Shown here: piece after piece, positions 54,433 through 64,000 of the stretch | How the letters are laid out: every line of letters begins with the position of its first letter | Numbering within the stretch: the first letter of the stretch is position 1 | DNA from: Macrostomum hystrix | Taxonomy: Eukaryota; Platyhelminthes; Macrostomidae | Reading direction: 5' to 3' | NCBI GenBank assembly: GCA_950097015.1 | Contig: CATNEN010000003.1 | Location: 2,123,501 to 2,187,500, forward strand | DNA length: 64,000 nt | The notes under the pieces: model-generated | The model's input: the letters and a program-made list of their open reading frames with translations, nothing else | What the model was told of the DNA's origin: nothing | Database searches by the model: none | Program-made: the position numbers and the translations under genes

Positions 54433-57400
54433 TCACTGAAACATCGTAGGTAGGCCATACATCGCTCTGATGAAATAGGATTTCCTGCTAGGATCGACCT
54501 GCAATCTCTCAGGCTCTCGCCTTTCTCTCTGCGGCCTCTGCCGCGGCTCCCGATCCCTAGCGTCACCCATCTGAGCAGCCTCACCTACTTCTCTGGCCCT
54601 GTCACCTTCTGCAATCTCCCCGTGCACAGAGGATGGGATAGGGGGCAGGGTTGGAGAGGGCAACGGACTGTCCGACGGCAGGACAACCACATCACCGCAC
54701 GCTTCCCCCGCCTCTTCTCCTTTGCAGATCTCCGTGTCGGCCAGGTCATGGAGATTCGGCCTGGAGACAGCTCGTGGTCGCAGGTGCCACCTTCGAGCGC
54801 TCCACAGGCCGATCTCGTCGTCGTCGTCGCCGTCGTTATCGCTGTCGGCAGGCTCACCGGCCGCGTCAGCTGCTGGAGGGCTACCCTTGGGTGGCCTTCC
54901 GAGCTTCCGCCGTGCCGGGCTCGCCTCCTCCGTCCTGTCGCATATTGAGGCCGGTACCGGGAGCAGGTTGCGCCGGTGGACTACCAGCACCTGCTTCCTG
55001 GCCTTCCTGGTGTTGCCGTGTCGCCTGATCTTGTACACCGTCTCGCCCTTACACTCGAGCACTACGTAGACCGATTGTCTAGGCCGATGGAATTTGCTGA
55101 TCTCACCGGATTCGACCACCGGGTTGTTGAGCAGGACCAGCTGGCCTGGGCGGAGTGGTCTCGCCTGCGGTCTTTCTTGATAGTGCTCTTCTCGCAGCAC
55201 CTGGTACCTCTCGAGCTTGTCCCGGGCACAATTGACCGCCTGGTCTATGCGCTCCTGGAAATGTCGGAGATAATCTGGCAGGTCTGCGTATTCGGCTAAC
55301 GCAGTCAACGTGTTGTCGACGGGCAGCCGGTACTCCCGTCCGAAGACCAGGAAGTACGGCGTGTACCCGGTCACAGGGTGGACACTGGTGCGCAACGCGA
55401 TTAAGCACGCGGGCAGCATCAGGTCCCAATCCCTGTGATCTTTTTCCAACAAACACGTGAGCACTGACTTGATTTGGCGATTCAGGTTTTCGACCTGGCC
55501 ATTGCTGGCCGGGTTATAGGGACACGTGTGCGTATGACGGATGCCATACAGCTTGCAGAAGTCCTCAAACTCTGCACTCATAAAGTTCGTCCCCTGGTCC
55601 ATGTGCAACCAGGCTGGTGCACCGTACTCGGGAATGAACCTATCCAGCAGCAGTTTGATCACGGTTTTAGTCTTCTGGTTTCGCATCGGATAGGCAAACG
55701 GGTACTTCGATGTTGCATCACACAGGGTGAGGATGTACCGATGTCCTCGGGCACTTGGTTGAGACAACGGCCCGATTACGTCGGCGTGCACCCTTCCCAA
55801 AACCTCACACACTGGAAAGCTCTGCGGTGGGACTATCTCCTTCCGCCTTGACTTGCTCTCCAGGCATGTCCTGCAACGTGCCACGTACCCCGTCGCCTCC
55901 GACCAGAGACCGGGTCTCCAGAACCTGTCTCTAACTCTCTGCACTGTCTTGGACTGGCCGAGATGACCCGCCAGGGGTGAGTCATGCAAGGCCTCAAAGA
56001 CACGCGAGTCTAACGCTTTCGGTAGCACTGGTCGCGGCGGCCGGTTGTCATCAAAGTCTATGACGAGCAACCCGTCGCGCACCTCCAGCTCCTCAAATGC
56101 ACCCAGGAGGTCTCTGACCTCTTTCGGCATCTGGAGTCGCTGATCGAACCTGGGCTTTTCTCTTCCTGACAGCTTCAGTTCCGTCAGGTACCTGATTGCT
56201 GGGTCTTGGTGCTGGGCTTCTAGCAACTCGACCTGGCTAACCGGCACCTTCAGGAACTCTGTCACCACTGCTCTTACCGGAGGCAGCTCTCCACTGTCCT
56301 TGTCCTCCTTGTCCTTGGACCCAGGAGCCCTGGCAGCAGGGGGTGTCCTTGACAGGCGAGACTGGTCGCAACGAGTCTGACAACTCCCCTCCACCTCTGC
56401 TCCCTGTCCCACGGAGGGACCAACAGTCGGCAGGCAGGACTGGCTGCAACGAGCTAACTGCTGATCCTCCTGACCCGAGGACCTTGACACAGCGGGATCA
56501 GTCGCTCGCAGGCAGGACTGGCTGCAACGAGCCAGCGACTTCTCCCCTGTTTCTGAGAACTCCTCGACAGTAGGACTCGGCGTCTGCAGGCAGGACTGGC
56601 TGCAACGAGCGGACACCTCCTCTGTCTCCGGACACACCAGAGGCTCTGGATCTGGCGCCTGCAGGCAGGACTGGCTGCAACGAGTGGGCACCTTCTCCTT
56701 TACCTCTGAGCCTTCCGCCACCACCTGAGTCTGCACCTGTGCCTTGGCATCACAGCCCCGCACCCAGTGCTCCTCCCTTGTGGCTCCCTGGCTCCAGCTA
56801 CCTTCAGTAGCTACCGTCTGCACGGCGGCATCCACAGTCTGCAGGCAGAACTGGCTGCAACGAGCAGACTGCGGAGCCCCGTAGACAGGTGCTTCCCGCC
56901 TCAAAGGTTGGCCTGCGGTCGTGTCTTCCTGACACCCTTGCAGCACCGCCTTGTCTTGGCGCACCTCGACAGGCTCCAGGACCGGCTCTTTCACCAGTCC
57001 TTCAGACACAGCTGCTCCACTTCCTGATCGGCCGTCCATGACCTGAGCCTTGGGTTTCACAGCTCGCAGTGGTTCTGCGGCTCCTGTGATTTCACCCTGT
57101 TCATTGCCCCTTTCCTGTCCCTCCTCCAGCTGACTCGAAAATTGGCGGGTGCAAGCACTCGCACCGAACTGGTTGTGGGGCGTTAATACCCCAAAAGAAC
57201 AATTGACCGGATTATCCGGCTTCCTCGACATCGAGTCAGCATTTTGGTGAGACTTTCCAGGACGATGAACGATGGTGAAATCAAACTCACTCATTCTCTC
57301 AACCCAACGGCCCAAGATGCCTGTCGCCTCAGTCTGATGCATGAGCCACAGCAGGGCCTTGTGGTCAGACCGGACGACAAACTTCTTACCCACCAGGAAG

Positions 57401-58692
57401 TACCGGAAATGCCGCATCGCATCTACGACTGCCAACAATTCCTTGCGGGTCGTAGTGTAGCGGGTCTCCGGCCCTCGCAGCTTCCGGCTGTAGTAGCCAA
57501 CAGGCCTCTCTACTCCGTCGGACTGCAGCTGATTCAGACAAGCCCCTATGCGGTCATCAGAGGCATCTGTGTCCAGGATGAAAGTTACCTTCGGGTCAGA
57601 GGTGTACTCCGGGTACGCCAGTACCTCCGTAGAGCACAACGCATCCTTCAATCCCTGAAAGGCCCTCTCATGCTCTGTCTTCCACAGACCCTTCAAGCTG
57701 GTAACGTCCCGCTTAGTGAGCTCGTGCAATGGTGCTGCAATCCCTGAGTAATTGCGGACGAACTTCTTGTAGTACTGCGCCAACCCCAAGAAGCTGCGCA
57801 ATTCTTTGGCGCTTCGAGGTGTCGGCCAGCCTCTAAGCTCGGCGATCTTATCCTCGTTTGTCAGGATGCCTTCTGGTGTCACCACGTGGCCTAAGTAGTG
57901 CAGCTCCCTCTTGAACAGGTGGCACTTCTTTGGCTTCAGTTTGAACTTGGCGTCACGGATTCGCGTTAGCATCATTCTCAGATGCTCCAAGTGATCATCA
58001 AAGGTAGGCGAGTGGACGAGTATATCATCGATATACCCCAACGCTACCTTTGGCGTCAGCCCTTCCAGCAGCTTGTTGATACAGCGCTGAAAAGACCCTG
58101 CCGAATCCGTCATGCCCATCGGCAACACAGTAAACTCAAACTGACCTCTGTGGTGAACCGAGAACGCGGTCAGGTGTCTATCCTGCTCTCTCAGCGGGAT
58201 CTGCCAGAAACCCTGTGCAAGATCGAGGGCGGAATAGTACTGCGCCCCTCTCAAATGCTCAAAGGTCTTCTGTATGTCTGGCAGCGGATAGACGTGCTTC
58301 AGGCAGCGGCTATTCAACTCGCGATAGTCTAAGACAATCCTGATCGTCTTGTCTTTCTTAGGGACAATCAGGAGAGGCGTGTTGTAGCTGGAGAATGTCG
58401 GCTTGATGATGCCTTTCGCCAACATCTCATCCAGCATCTTGTCCAACTGTTCCATCAAGTGAGGCGGGATCCTCCTCGGTGGAATGCGAACTGGAGTGGG
58501 ATCTGTCACAATGATCTCATGAGTGAGTAAGTCAGTGACACCATGGTCCAGGGGATGCATTGCGAATGCCTCGCGGCACTCTCTCAACATCTCCTTAACC
58601 CGATGCCTCTGCTCCTCGGTCAACCTCTCACAAATCTCCACCTCCTCTAGCCATGCCTCATCGCTCTCCAGCCCCGGATTCGTCGGATTCAA
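54433..58692 (-). CDS. Gypsy pol: RT, RNase H, Cys-repeat insert, integrase
   Basis: About 1419 residues without a stop. The first codon here is not ATG (TTG at 58692), and an in-frame stop lies just upstream in the LTR stub, so the N terminus is missing. RT (residues ~50-270) has IRIVLDYRELNSRCLK, YYSALDLAQGFWQIPL, FTVLPMGMTDSAGSFQ and the catalytic YIDDILVHS. RNase H has FILDTDASDDRIGACL and VVRSDHKALLWLM. Next comes a ~330-residue insert with tandem RCSQSCL motifs. Integrase follows, with GHLGQSKTVQRVRDRFW and CRTCLESKSRRKE (HHCC) and a DDE core: VHADVIGPLS, MDQGTNFMSAEFEDFC, PASNGQVENLNRQI. The C-terminal tail is Arg/Pro/acidic. The intact frame suggests youth or recent function despite the lost gag-protease. 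Confidence 0.85.
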   Translation of the reverse strand: MNPTNPGLESDEAWLEEVEICERLTEEQRHRVKEMLRECREAFAMHPLDHGVTDLLTHEIIVTDPTPVRIPPRRIPPHLMEQLDKMLDEMLAKGIIKPTFSSYNTPLLIVPKKDKTIRIVLDYRELNSRCLKHVYPLPDIQKTFEHLRGAQYYSALDLAQGFWQIPLREQDRHLTAFSVHHRGQFEFTVLPMGMTDSAGSFQRCINKLLEGLTPKVALGYIDDILVHSPTFDDHLEHLRMMLTRIRDAKFKLKPKKCHLFKRELHYLGHVVTPEGILTNEDKIAELRGWPTPRSAKELRSFLGLAQYYKKFVRNYSGIAAPLHELTKRDVTSLKGLWKTEHERAFQGLKDALCSTEVLAYPEYTSDPKVTFILDTDASDDRIGACLNQLQSDGVERPVGYYSRKLRGPETRYTTTRKELLAVVDAMRHFRYFLVGKKFVVRSDHKALLWLMHQTEATGILGRWVERMSEFDFTIVHRPGKSHQNADSMSRKPDNPVNCSFGVLTPHNQFGASACTRQFSSQLEEGQERGNEQGEITGAAEPLRAVKPKAQVMDGRSGSGAAVSEGLVKEPVLEPVEVRQDKAVLQGCQEDTTAGQPLRREAPVYGAPQSARCSQFCLQTVDAAVQTVATEGSWSQGATREEHWVRGCDAKAQVQTQVVAEGSEVKEKVPTRCSQSCLQAPDPEPLVCPETEEVSARCSQSCLQTPSPTVEEFSETGEKSLARCSQSCLRATDPAVSRSSGQEDQQLARCSQSCLPTVGPSVGQGAEVEGSCQTRCDQSRLSRTPPAARAPGSKDKEDKDSGELPPVRAVVTEFLKVPVSQVELLEAQHQDPAIRYLTELKLSGREKPRFDQRLQMPKEVRDLLGAFEELEVRDGLLVIDFDDNRPPRPVLPKALDSRVFEALHDSPLAGHLGQSKTVQRVRDRFWRPGLWSEATGYVARCRTCLESKSRRKEIVPPQSFPVCEVLGRVHADVIGPLSQPSARGHRYILTLCDATSKYPFAYPMRNQKTKTVIKLLLDRFIPEYGAPAWLHMDQGTNFMSAEFEDFCKLYGIRHTHTCPYNPASNGQVENLNRQIKSVLTCLLEKDHRDWDLMLPACLIALRTSVHPVTGYTPYFLVFGREYRLPVDNTLTALAEYADLPDYLRHFQERIDQAVNCARDKLERYQVLREEHYQERPQARPLRPGQLVLLNNPVVESGEISKFHRPRQSVYVVLECKGETVYKIRRHGNTRKARKQVLVVHRRNLLPVPASICDRTEEASPARRKLGRPPKGSPPAADAAGEPADSDNDGDDDDEIGLWSARRWHLRPRAVSRPNLHDLADTEICKGEEAGEACGDVVVLPSDSPLPSPTLPPIPSSVHGEIAEGDRAREVGEAAQMGDARDREPRQRPQRERREPERLQVDPSRKSYFIRAMYGLPTMFQ
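56353..56875 (-). repeat. tandem Cys-motif repeats inside pol
   Basis: On the plus strand gcaggactggctgcaacgag recurs about every 75 bp in the central copies, with variants near 56362 and 56847. On the minus strand this encodes (T/A)RCSQSCL(Q/R/P). Six or seven copies lie between RNase H and integrase. Confidence 0.85.
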
Positions 58693-58698
58693 GGAAAC

Positions 58699-58951
58699 GC
58701 TCTACTTATAGTAGAGCATTTGAGCGTTGTTCTGCCAGTCTTCTTCCGAACTTAAGCGATTGCACCATGGTGTGCAATGTGACTCAGTGCGCAGACAGAG
58801 CTGGAAAGAGAGAGAGAGAGAGCGGAGGGGGTGGCGAGCGGAGGTGACAGTGCACGGGAAACACTAACTACCCACCCTAGCCCTCCCACAGACCTAGAAC
58901 AGCCTGACTGACAGATTGCCTGGAGGCTGCTCAGCAGTCTACAGCACATCA
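58699..58951 (-). repeat. truncated 5' LTR stub of the Gypsy element
   Basis: 253 bp nearly identical to 52770-53022. It breaks off right after the TATA-bearing inverted repeat and runs into the pol frame within ~7 bp. Confidence 0.8.
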
Positions 58952-58972
58952 TATTGAAATCTTGGGTATAAT

Positions 58973-59632
58973 CCAATATACTAAAACTCACTTTGTACCT
59001 CAGCTCAGTAGTTTACAGAAACTTTCATATTATGAGCAATTAATATCCCAACACTAAAATTAATTTTGTACCTATGGCTAAACTTGTTTAATAAGCTTCC
59101 TATTACTCAATATGCTTAGCTATACATGATTCCATGAACAATAATTAATATACATATACTAATATATCTTTCCTATATACTAAAATTTACTTAGAACATT
59201 TACGCTAAAATCTAATAATAAATCTACAATTAGAACCCCTAGTGCCAAGTTTGTTGCAGCACTGTTGCAGGAACGTTGATGCCAACAAGTAGGAAGATGT
59301 TGATGAAATGTTTAATTTGTCGCGCTCAGGAATGTTGCAGGAATGTTAATGTGCAACATTGAAAAATCAACCAGATAGCAACCTTTGTGCAACCTCAGTA
59401 GCACTGGTATATATACTACTTATTTAGTAATGTTCATTGCTGTAGCCATTTGGTGCAAACTGGTAATAAAGCGAACGAAATAGTTCAATTTAATTTTAAT
59501 TTAGTGAAAGTAAAGAAAACATTTTATAGAAACCACAATGCTCCAATAGTAATTGTTTGACGTATGCAAAATACATATATAGAAGATGGACAAAGTCAAA
59601 GACACCTATGATGCTTTATAATGCAGATGTAT
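58973..59632. other. non-coding interval
   Basis: AT-rich with no gene. Segment 59240-59405 has weakly inverted ends (agtgcc...ttgcagca / gtgcaac...agcactgg) and could be an old MITE; support is weak. Confidence 0.3.
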
Positions 59633-61965
59633 TGATGTGGAGTGTGCTGCTGGAATCGAGTGGGAATGTGAGCCAGCATAATTTTTCAAATTTTTAAGTA
59701 ACTAATAATTGCGACCCACATAGCAGCTGGCCACAAAACAAGATCATTAATCTTAGGGCCGGGTTTGAGGCGGCGGTGAATCAAGTAGCTGTCGAATCCT
59801 CTCTCTCCGGAGTTGTCTAGACTCCCCGTAGGAATGACTGATCGCGGCCATAATGTTACTGTATGAACTAGTTTAGGTCATAATTCCCCTCCAAACCGCG
59901 ATCAGATATAGGGGCTCACTCGCGCGTTATGAGTGATCATAAAATTCTTCATGTCCCCTCTTCTTTACAGTATTCGAGCCCAGCTCGACTTTATGACCTC
60001 CTTCCTTTTAGATACATGTAAATGTCACTGTAGGCAGGTCGGCGCCTGCGCTTCCATTGTCCCGGCGGAGTAACAATTGTTGGCCGTCTGCCGATGGCTG
60101 CTCTCGATGAGCACCTGTCGTTTCCCGCCGCCGGTTCATTGGGCAATTGGGGCGGCCTGTCGTCGCTTCGATTCCCCGTTGACAGGCGGGCGCGAATGTA
60201 GGTTGCTTTGATGGATGTCGGGGTTGGCGTGCTGCAAGGCCTATTTAAGCAAGCGCGCGGCGCTGCTCCCTCTAGGAACCCCCCCTTTTCTCCCACCGGC
60301 TCTTCCCCTTCTCCCCTGCCGGACTTACTTTTGCCGGGCCGGACTCCCACCGGACCCAGGACTTATCCCCCAGACCCATTTAGGGCATAGACCCTAGAGC
60401 TCATAGCCCCACAGTTAGTGCAGGCCCATTGCCTGTCCCCATTCCCCCTGAGTGCGAGCCACCTCTTTAGGTGAGCTGTTAAATTGAGCCTTGAGCTCCA
60501 AGCTCAGGTGTTGGCCCCCTTGCCGACTCGCAGCATCCTTCCCTTCCCGGCTTTTGCTATCTTACCCCATCCTCTTCCCCGAGAACAACGGGATTGCAGC
60601 ACGCGGCCGAAGCGACTCCAGATAAGTAATCCGCGCAGCGGTTTGCAATTATTGCTCCTAAGGGGCTTTCTATTAGTTAGGCGGCATTTAGTGGGAGGGA
60701 AGCTAGGAATTGTTTCGCCTAATAAACTATCCAATCTAAGCACTTTTAACTTATTGGGCTTAACTGTATAACAACTTAATTTCTTTTATTATGTCTCCTT
60801 TTCACCTTTATTTTAACCTTAGACAGCCCTCTACCATGAGTGGCTAATCTATTAGGGGAATGGGCTCTGGCACAGCCGAGCTGAAAGCTGCGGCAGGAAG
60901 GCAGTTGTAAGCGCGCATGAGAGTAATATGGAGCTAGGGGTTTGTAAGTAAATGCGGAGGGTAGCATGTGCTTTTCCTTTCCAGGGGGTTGGGGGAATCC
61001 TTGGCCGGTTTTCCTTCTCCCTCTTGGGTGGGTTCAAGGTACGTGTCGAACTCCCTTTCCATTGGAGCTTTCCCGCTGTTCCCCTTTTGCACCTGCGGCC
61101 ACGGGAGCGAGAGTGATGTTCAATTAATCTTACGCTTGCATAATCACTCAGCCAGTGTTCAGCTTAATCTCTCCTGCCTCTGTTTTCCTCAACTCACACA
61201 GACTCGGATTGCTAGTTATCTAATGTGCAGGCTGCAGTCTAATGTACAGAATGTGTCTGATGTCCCATGAGTAGGGTTCTGGCTATGGATTTCTCTTTCG
61301 GGTTCTGAGTACCACCTTTCTAGACCACTGTAGCGCAAATTCAGGAATCCCCTGGTGAGGCGTGTCTCGATCCATTCTGGGGTCTTCACCCTAGTCTAAA
61401 ACGGAAGTTACAGAAGGCTCTATTTTTTCGGCTTGTCTAAGATCTGTGTGACAAACTAGGAGCCGCGAGCTCCGGGGACCCAAGTTCCCAAATGTCTGCG
61501 GTGGCAACGTAGGCGCATTGGGTGGTGGCGCTACCCTAGATCATTTTCCGCTTTGCCGATAGCCTTTCCGCATTTCTAAGACAAGAGCCTAGGCCGAGTC
61601 GACCACTGCTACCAAGGTTGGGAGTCAGTTACGAACATGCTACTGATGACAGTAGGCTACCTAGCCCTGTCCTATCCGCTTGCGGGTAGTCCGACATCTA
61701 TTTAGACTTTTAGCCGGTTTCGAGCACTGCTTGGGGTAGGCACGGCAGTCATGCCTGTGGCCTATGGGTTGAGTGGGACTGGCCAGCCTGAGGCAAGGAG
61801 GACCACTCCCTGCATCCACTGTCTCTCCCTTCATCTCTCCCTTCATCCCTCTTTCCGCGGCAACTCGCGAGACTTCGCGGTACGACTTCTGACTCTATCG
61901 CCATCCCCACACTCCTTTCCTTCACGAGGACAGATCATCGGATTGCAAACCCGCAGCTTATTTCA
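59633..61965 (+). mobile_element. solo LTR of the 40-kb family (2333 bp)
   Basis: Starts TGATGTGG and ends TATTTCA like the two LTRs at 40540 and 49324, but with many substitutions. GTAT flanks both ends (59629-59632 and 61966-61969), a 4-bp target duplication. TATTTAAG (60242) and AATAAA (60721) are kept. It has no internal region, so it probably arose by LTR-LTR recombination of an older copy. Confidence 0.85.
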
Positions 61966-62168
61966 GTATTTTTAATTAAGTGCCTTTAATGTTATTCAAT
62001 TAAACTTTCAGAATTCAAACAAGTAAATACAATGGCAGATAGATCAGCTGGGATATGGAGCTACCCAAAGGAAGAGTGTTGGGGTACATCTGCTTTAATG
62101 CAGATTGAATTAGTTTTGAATTAATTATTTTTTTTATTAAATGCCGTTAATGTATTCAATTAAGTAAC

Positions 62169-62755
62169 TCAAAGGGAATATAGAGAAACGGTACCATCAG
62201 TAATGATGGCCACGTCTTCATCAGCTGCCAGATCATCTGGAAAGGAACCGTTCCTGTTCAGCAAAGCAGCCCCCTCTTCTTCATCATCCGCCTCTTTTTC
62301 CTCGTCATCGATCTCTTCTTCGTCGGGCTCTTCTTCCTCGTCCGCCTCTTCGTCATCGTCGCCGTCGACTTCTCCATGAAAGGCACTACGCTGGGCTGCC
62401 AGGGTCGTTTTTTTCTTGCGGCGTTCTCGGGTCACCGCCTGACGGAGGTGAGCAGAAATGGCCGACTCGATGGCGTCATTTTTAGCTTCTTTGTGGCAGC
62501 TCCACACAACATCTGAGAAAATGTTGGATGAAAATAACAAAATAGATTTAAACGAAGAAGCGTATTTATCTTAAAAGGCTGTAGAAAACAACAGAAAAAG
62601 ACAAGCATTGCCTACAACAAATATTACTTACTTTTGATGAATGGTAACAATCCTGTAGACTCGAAGCTGTGCTTCGATACTCCACTCCGGACAGCTCCGC
62701 GCAGACTGAATTTTTGTGCCTCAGTGTCGTCCATGAGACGATAGAGAATGTTGGA
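62169..62755 (-). pseudogene. C-terminal exons of a DNA transposase-like protein
   Basis: An upstream piece (62755-62632) reads EAQKFSLRGAVRSGVSKHSF and then STGLLPFIK. It ends at a GTAAGT donor. The next exon begins at 62512 after TTTTCTCAG and continues VVWSCHKEAKNDAIESAISA, then a basic RERRKKK block and a long acidic tail to 62169. The 'F-STGL-PF' pattern resembles the end of DDE transposases such as pogo/Tigger types. The upstream catalytic part is replaced by a LINE, so the gene is cut. Identity is tentative. Confidence 0.4.
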
Positions 62756-64000
62756 TACTTGACTTACTTGACTTGACTTAGCTGCAGGGTGCTCCGTACC
62801 GACGGACGCAGCGAGGAGGCGGAGAGGACCGCCCATTCCGCTAACCCCTGGCAAACCAGACGACCTCAGGGCGAGGTGGTGTTGCTCAGGGTGGCCCGTT
62901 GGACTCGCCTGCAGCTTGGTCCTCCGCACTGTCCGTGGGAAAGACGTTGGCTCGCCCAGTATCCCGGAGGTACCGGGATGCTCTCGGGCCTGCAAACATC
63001 GGAGAGAGTTGGGTTAGGCCCAAGGTGTTCAAGCCTTGCCCTGGTGAAAACTGGGCATTGGCAGATAAAGTGTTCGGCGTTTTCACTGCCCGAACTACAA
63101 AAAGTGCATTTGTCCTCCAGGAGCTGGCCCTGGAGAAAGCGGTGCCGAGAGAAGCAGCCATGACCTGAGAGGGCCATGCTGACTGCGCGGAGATCCCTGC
63201 GGTTTAGCTTTAAGAGGGCTTTGCGCAGGCGGTGAGACGGACAAGGGACCGCTGCCCTAGATTGCTTGCAGTTCTGGGTCTTGGTCCATCTGTCCAGATG
63301 CTGTGTCTCCATCCAGCGTTTTAGCTTGAGGTTGGTCACATTGGCGGGGATAGGAGCGCCAGGTTCTGGTCCCGCCAGGGTGCTGGCTGCTCCAGCTTTT
63401 GCGAGCTGGTCCGCCATCTCATTCCCTGGGAAGCCAGCGTGGCCTGGGATCCATTTGAGCTTGACCTCGTTTGCCCGCGCCAGCTCATTGAGCTGGGCAT
63501 GGCAGTCCAAGGTAGTCTTAGAGCAGGTGGTGCTTCGGTCGAGGGCCCGGAGGGCGGCTTGACTGTCGGAGTGGAAGAAGATCTTCCGGTCAGTGAGCCC
63601 CCTCAGGCGCAGCTCTGCTGCACAAGAACTGATGGCGAGCATCTCGTTCTGAAAAACGCTGGAGTTTTTTCCAGTGTGCTGGGAGTGAGTCCAGGCGACC
63701 TCTCCTCCCTTGTAGATACAGGCTCCGAAACCAGAGATTCCGTTCATCATGGAGCCGTCGGTATAACAGTGGATTTCAGAGTCGGCCCAGCTGTCGTTTG
63801 CCTCATGGCGAGGCTGGATTTCGACCTTGTACCTGTGGCTCAGGATCAGAGTGGCGGGTATAGCATCGGAGAGGATGTAAAGCCCTTCGCACTCGCCCAG
63901 AATCTTGAGGCAAAGATCGGAGTGGGGAGCGAGAGAGCGCTTTTTGAAGGCCCTCGAGAATTTGAAGGTCACACCGGCATCCATGAGTCGCCTGGTGCTC
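62756..64000 (-). mobile_element. 3' part of an RNase H-bearing LINE (runs off the window)
   Basis: Minus-strand coding sequence enters from beyond the window and ends at 62866. A 3' tail of aagtc repeats at ~62756-62780 marks the end of the element. The reverse transcriptase would lie outside the window. Confidence 0.75.
62866..63999 (-). CDS. LINE C-terminal region: RNase H and CCHC motif (partial)
   Basis: The frame is open from the window edge to a stop at 62866. An RNase H domain spans roughly residues 65-200: CYTDGSMMNGISGFGACIY (first Asp), FQNEMLAISSCAAELRL (Glu), IFFHSDSQAALRAL (Asp) and VKLKWIPGHAGFPGNEMADQ (His/Asp). All catalytic positions appear to be present. A C-terminal CTFCSSGSENAEHFICQCP is the CCHC finger typical of the I/Jockey-like group. 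RNase H would remove RNA from the cDNA hybrid during retrotransposition. The frame shows no breaks in the visible part. Confidence 0.8.
   Translation of the reverse strand, partial: STRRLMDAGVTFKFSRAFKKRSLAPHSDLCLKILGECEGLYILSDAIPATLILSHRYKVEIQPRHEANDSWADSEIHCYTDGSMMNGISGFGACIYKGGEVAWTHSQHTGKNSSVFQNEMLAISSCAAELRLRGLTDRKIFFHSDSQAALRALDRSTTCSKTTLDCHAQLNELARANEVKLKWIPGHAGFPGNEMADQLAKAGAASTLAGPEPGAPIPANVTNLKLKRWMETQHLDRWTKTQNCKQSRAAVPCPSHRLRKALLKLNRRDLRAVSMALSGHGCFSRHRFLQGQLLEDKCTFCSSGSENAEHFICQCPVFTRARLEHLGPNPTLSDVCRPESIPVPPGYWASQRLSHGQCGGPSCRRVQRATLSNTTSP

Larger units (their letters stand above)
52357..58951 (-). mobile_element. Gypsy-type LTR retrotransposon with 5' deletion
   Basis: Minus-strand order: a 253-bp remnant of the 5' LTR (58951-58699), pol (58692-54433), a third ORF (54356-53451), and a complete 3' LTR (53022-52357). 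A GGAGGAGAG polypurine tract adjoins the 3' LTR. The LTR starts TGATGTGC and ends GTACAACA. The rest of the 5' LTR, primer site, gag and protease are gone. The LTR stub is joined directly to the pol frame. A 22-bp sequence occurs at 52323-52344 and 58951-58972. It is better explained by a tandem duplication that existed before insertion than by the target duplication itself. Confidence 0.75.

Noticed and set aside
54622-57747. Plus-strand ORFs opposite Gypsy pol
   Set aside because: They are antisense shadows of a clear pol gene, with no splice or promoter signals as seen for the antisense gene at 48 kb.
59240-59405. Possible old MITE
   Set aside because: The inverted ends are weak and no target duplication could be defined.

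Overview
This is eukaryotic, animal-type DNA. It has spliced genes with short GT-AG introns, secreted lectin-type domains, long minisatellites and a very high load of eukaryotic transposons. There are no bacterial operons, ribosome binding sites, rRNA genes or CRISPR arrays. The mix of Polinton-type DNA polymerase, P/THAP9-like transposases, two-gene CACTA (tnp2-like) elements, RNase H-bearing LINEs and Gypsy LTR elements, beside an FTP-domain lectin, fits a marine or aquatic invertebrate. I cannot name the species from sequence alone.

Layout. 0-3 kb: a Polinton-type DNA polymerase B fragment and a broken PC4-like gene. 3-7.2 kb: a six-exon secreted lectin gene (two FTP/F5-8-like modules plus a PAN-like tail, minus strand) with arrays of one 15-bp minisatellite in two introns and in its 3' flank, then a 20-bp satellite. 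7.8-9.5 kb: a Gln/Gly-rich single-exon gene. 9.7-13 kb: a tRNA-derived SINE and a 429-bp MITE with a 9-bp target duplication. 13-19.5 kb: remnants of two P-like transposases separated by a LINE fragment, two minisatellites and a broken gag-protease. 21-27 kb: two decayed tnp2-like transposon genes. 27.5-32 kb: a nearly full-length APE-type LINE. 32-40.5 kb: CACTA-type elements, one with an apparently intact spliced accessory gene. 40.5-51.7 kb: a recent LTR element with equal 2337-bp LTRs and a CCAT target duplication. 52.4-59 kb: a minus-strand Gypsy element deleted at its 5' end. 59.6-62 kb: a solo LTR of the 40-kb family. 62-64 kb: a DNA transposase tail and an RNase H LINE that runs off the window.

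The most interesting object is the LTR element at 40540-51660. It codes for gag and protease but has no reverse transcriptase, RNase H or integrase. On its opposite strand it carries a complete-looking spliced gene: CCAAT and TATA boxes, three phase-compatible exons, an 82-residue product ending in a hydrophobic helix, and a poly(A) signal. A gene antisense to the retroelement genome can keep its introns through retrotransposition. The element also has a third sense ORF behind its own copy of the LTR-type TATTTAAG box, and several duplicated hairpin modules. The neighbouring Gypsy pol is also unusual: it has a run of Cys-containing repeats between RNase H and integrase.
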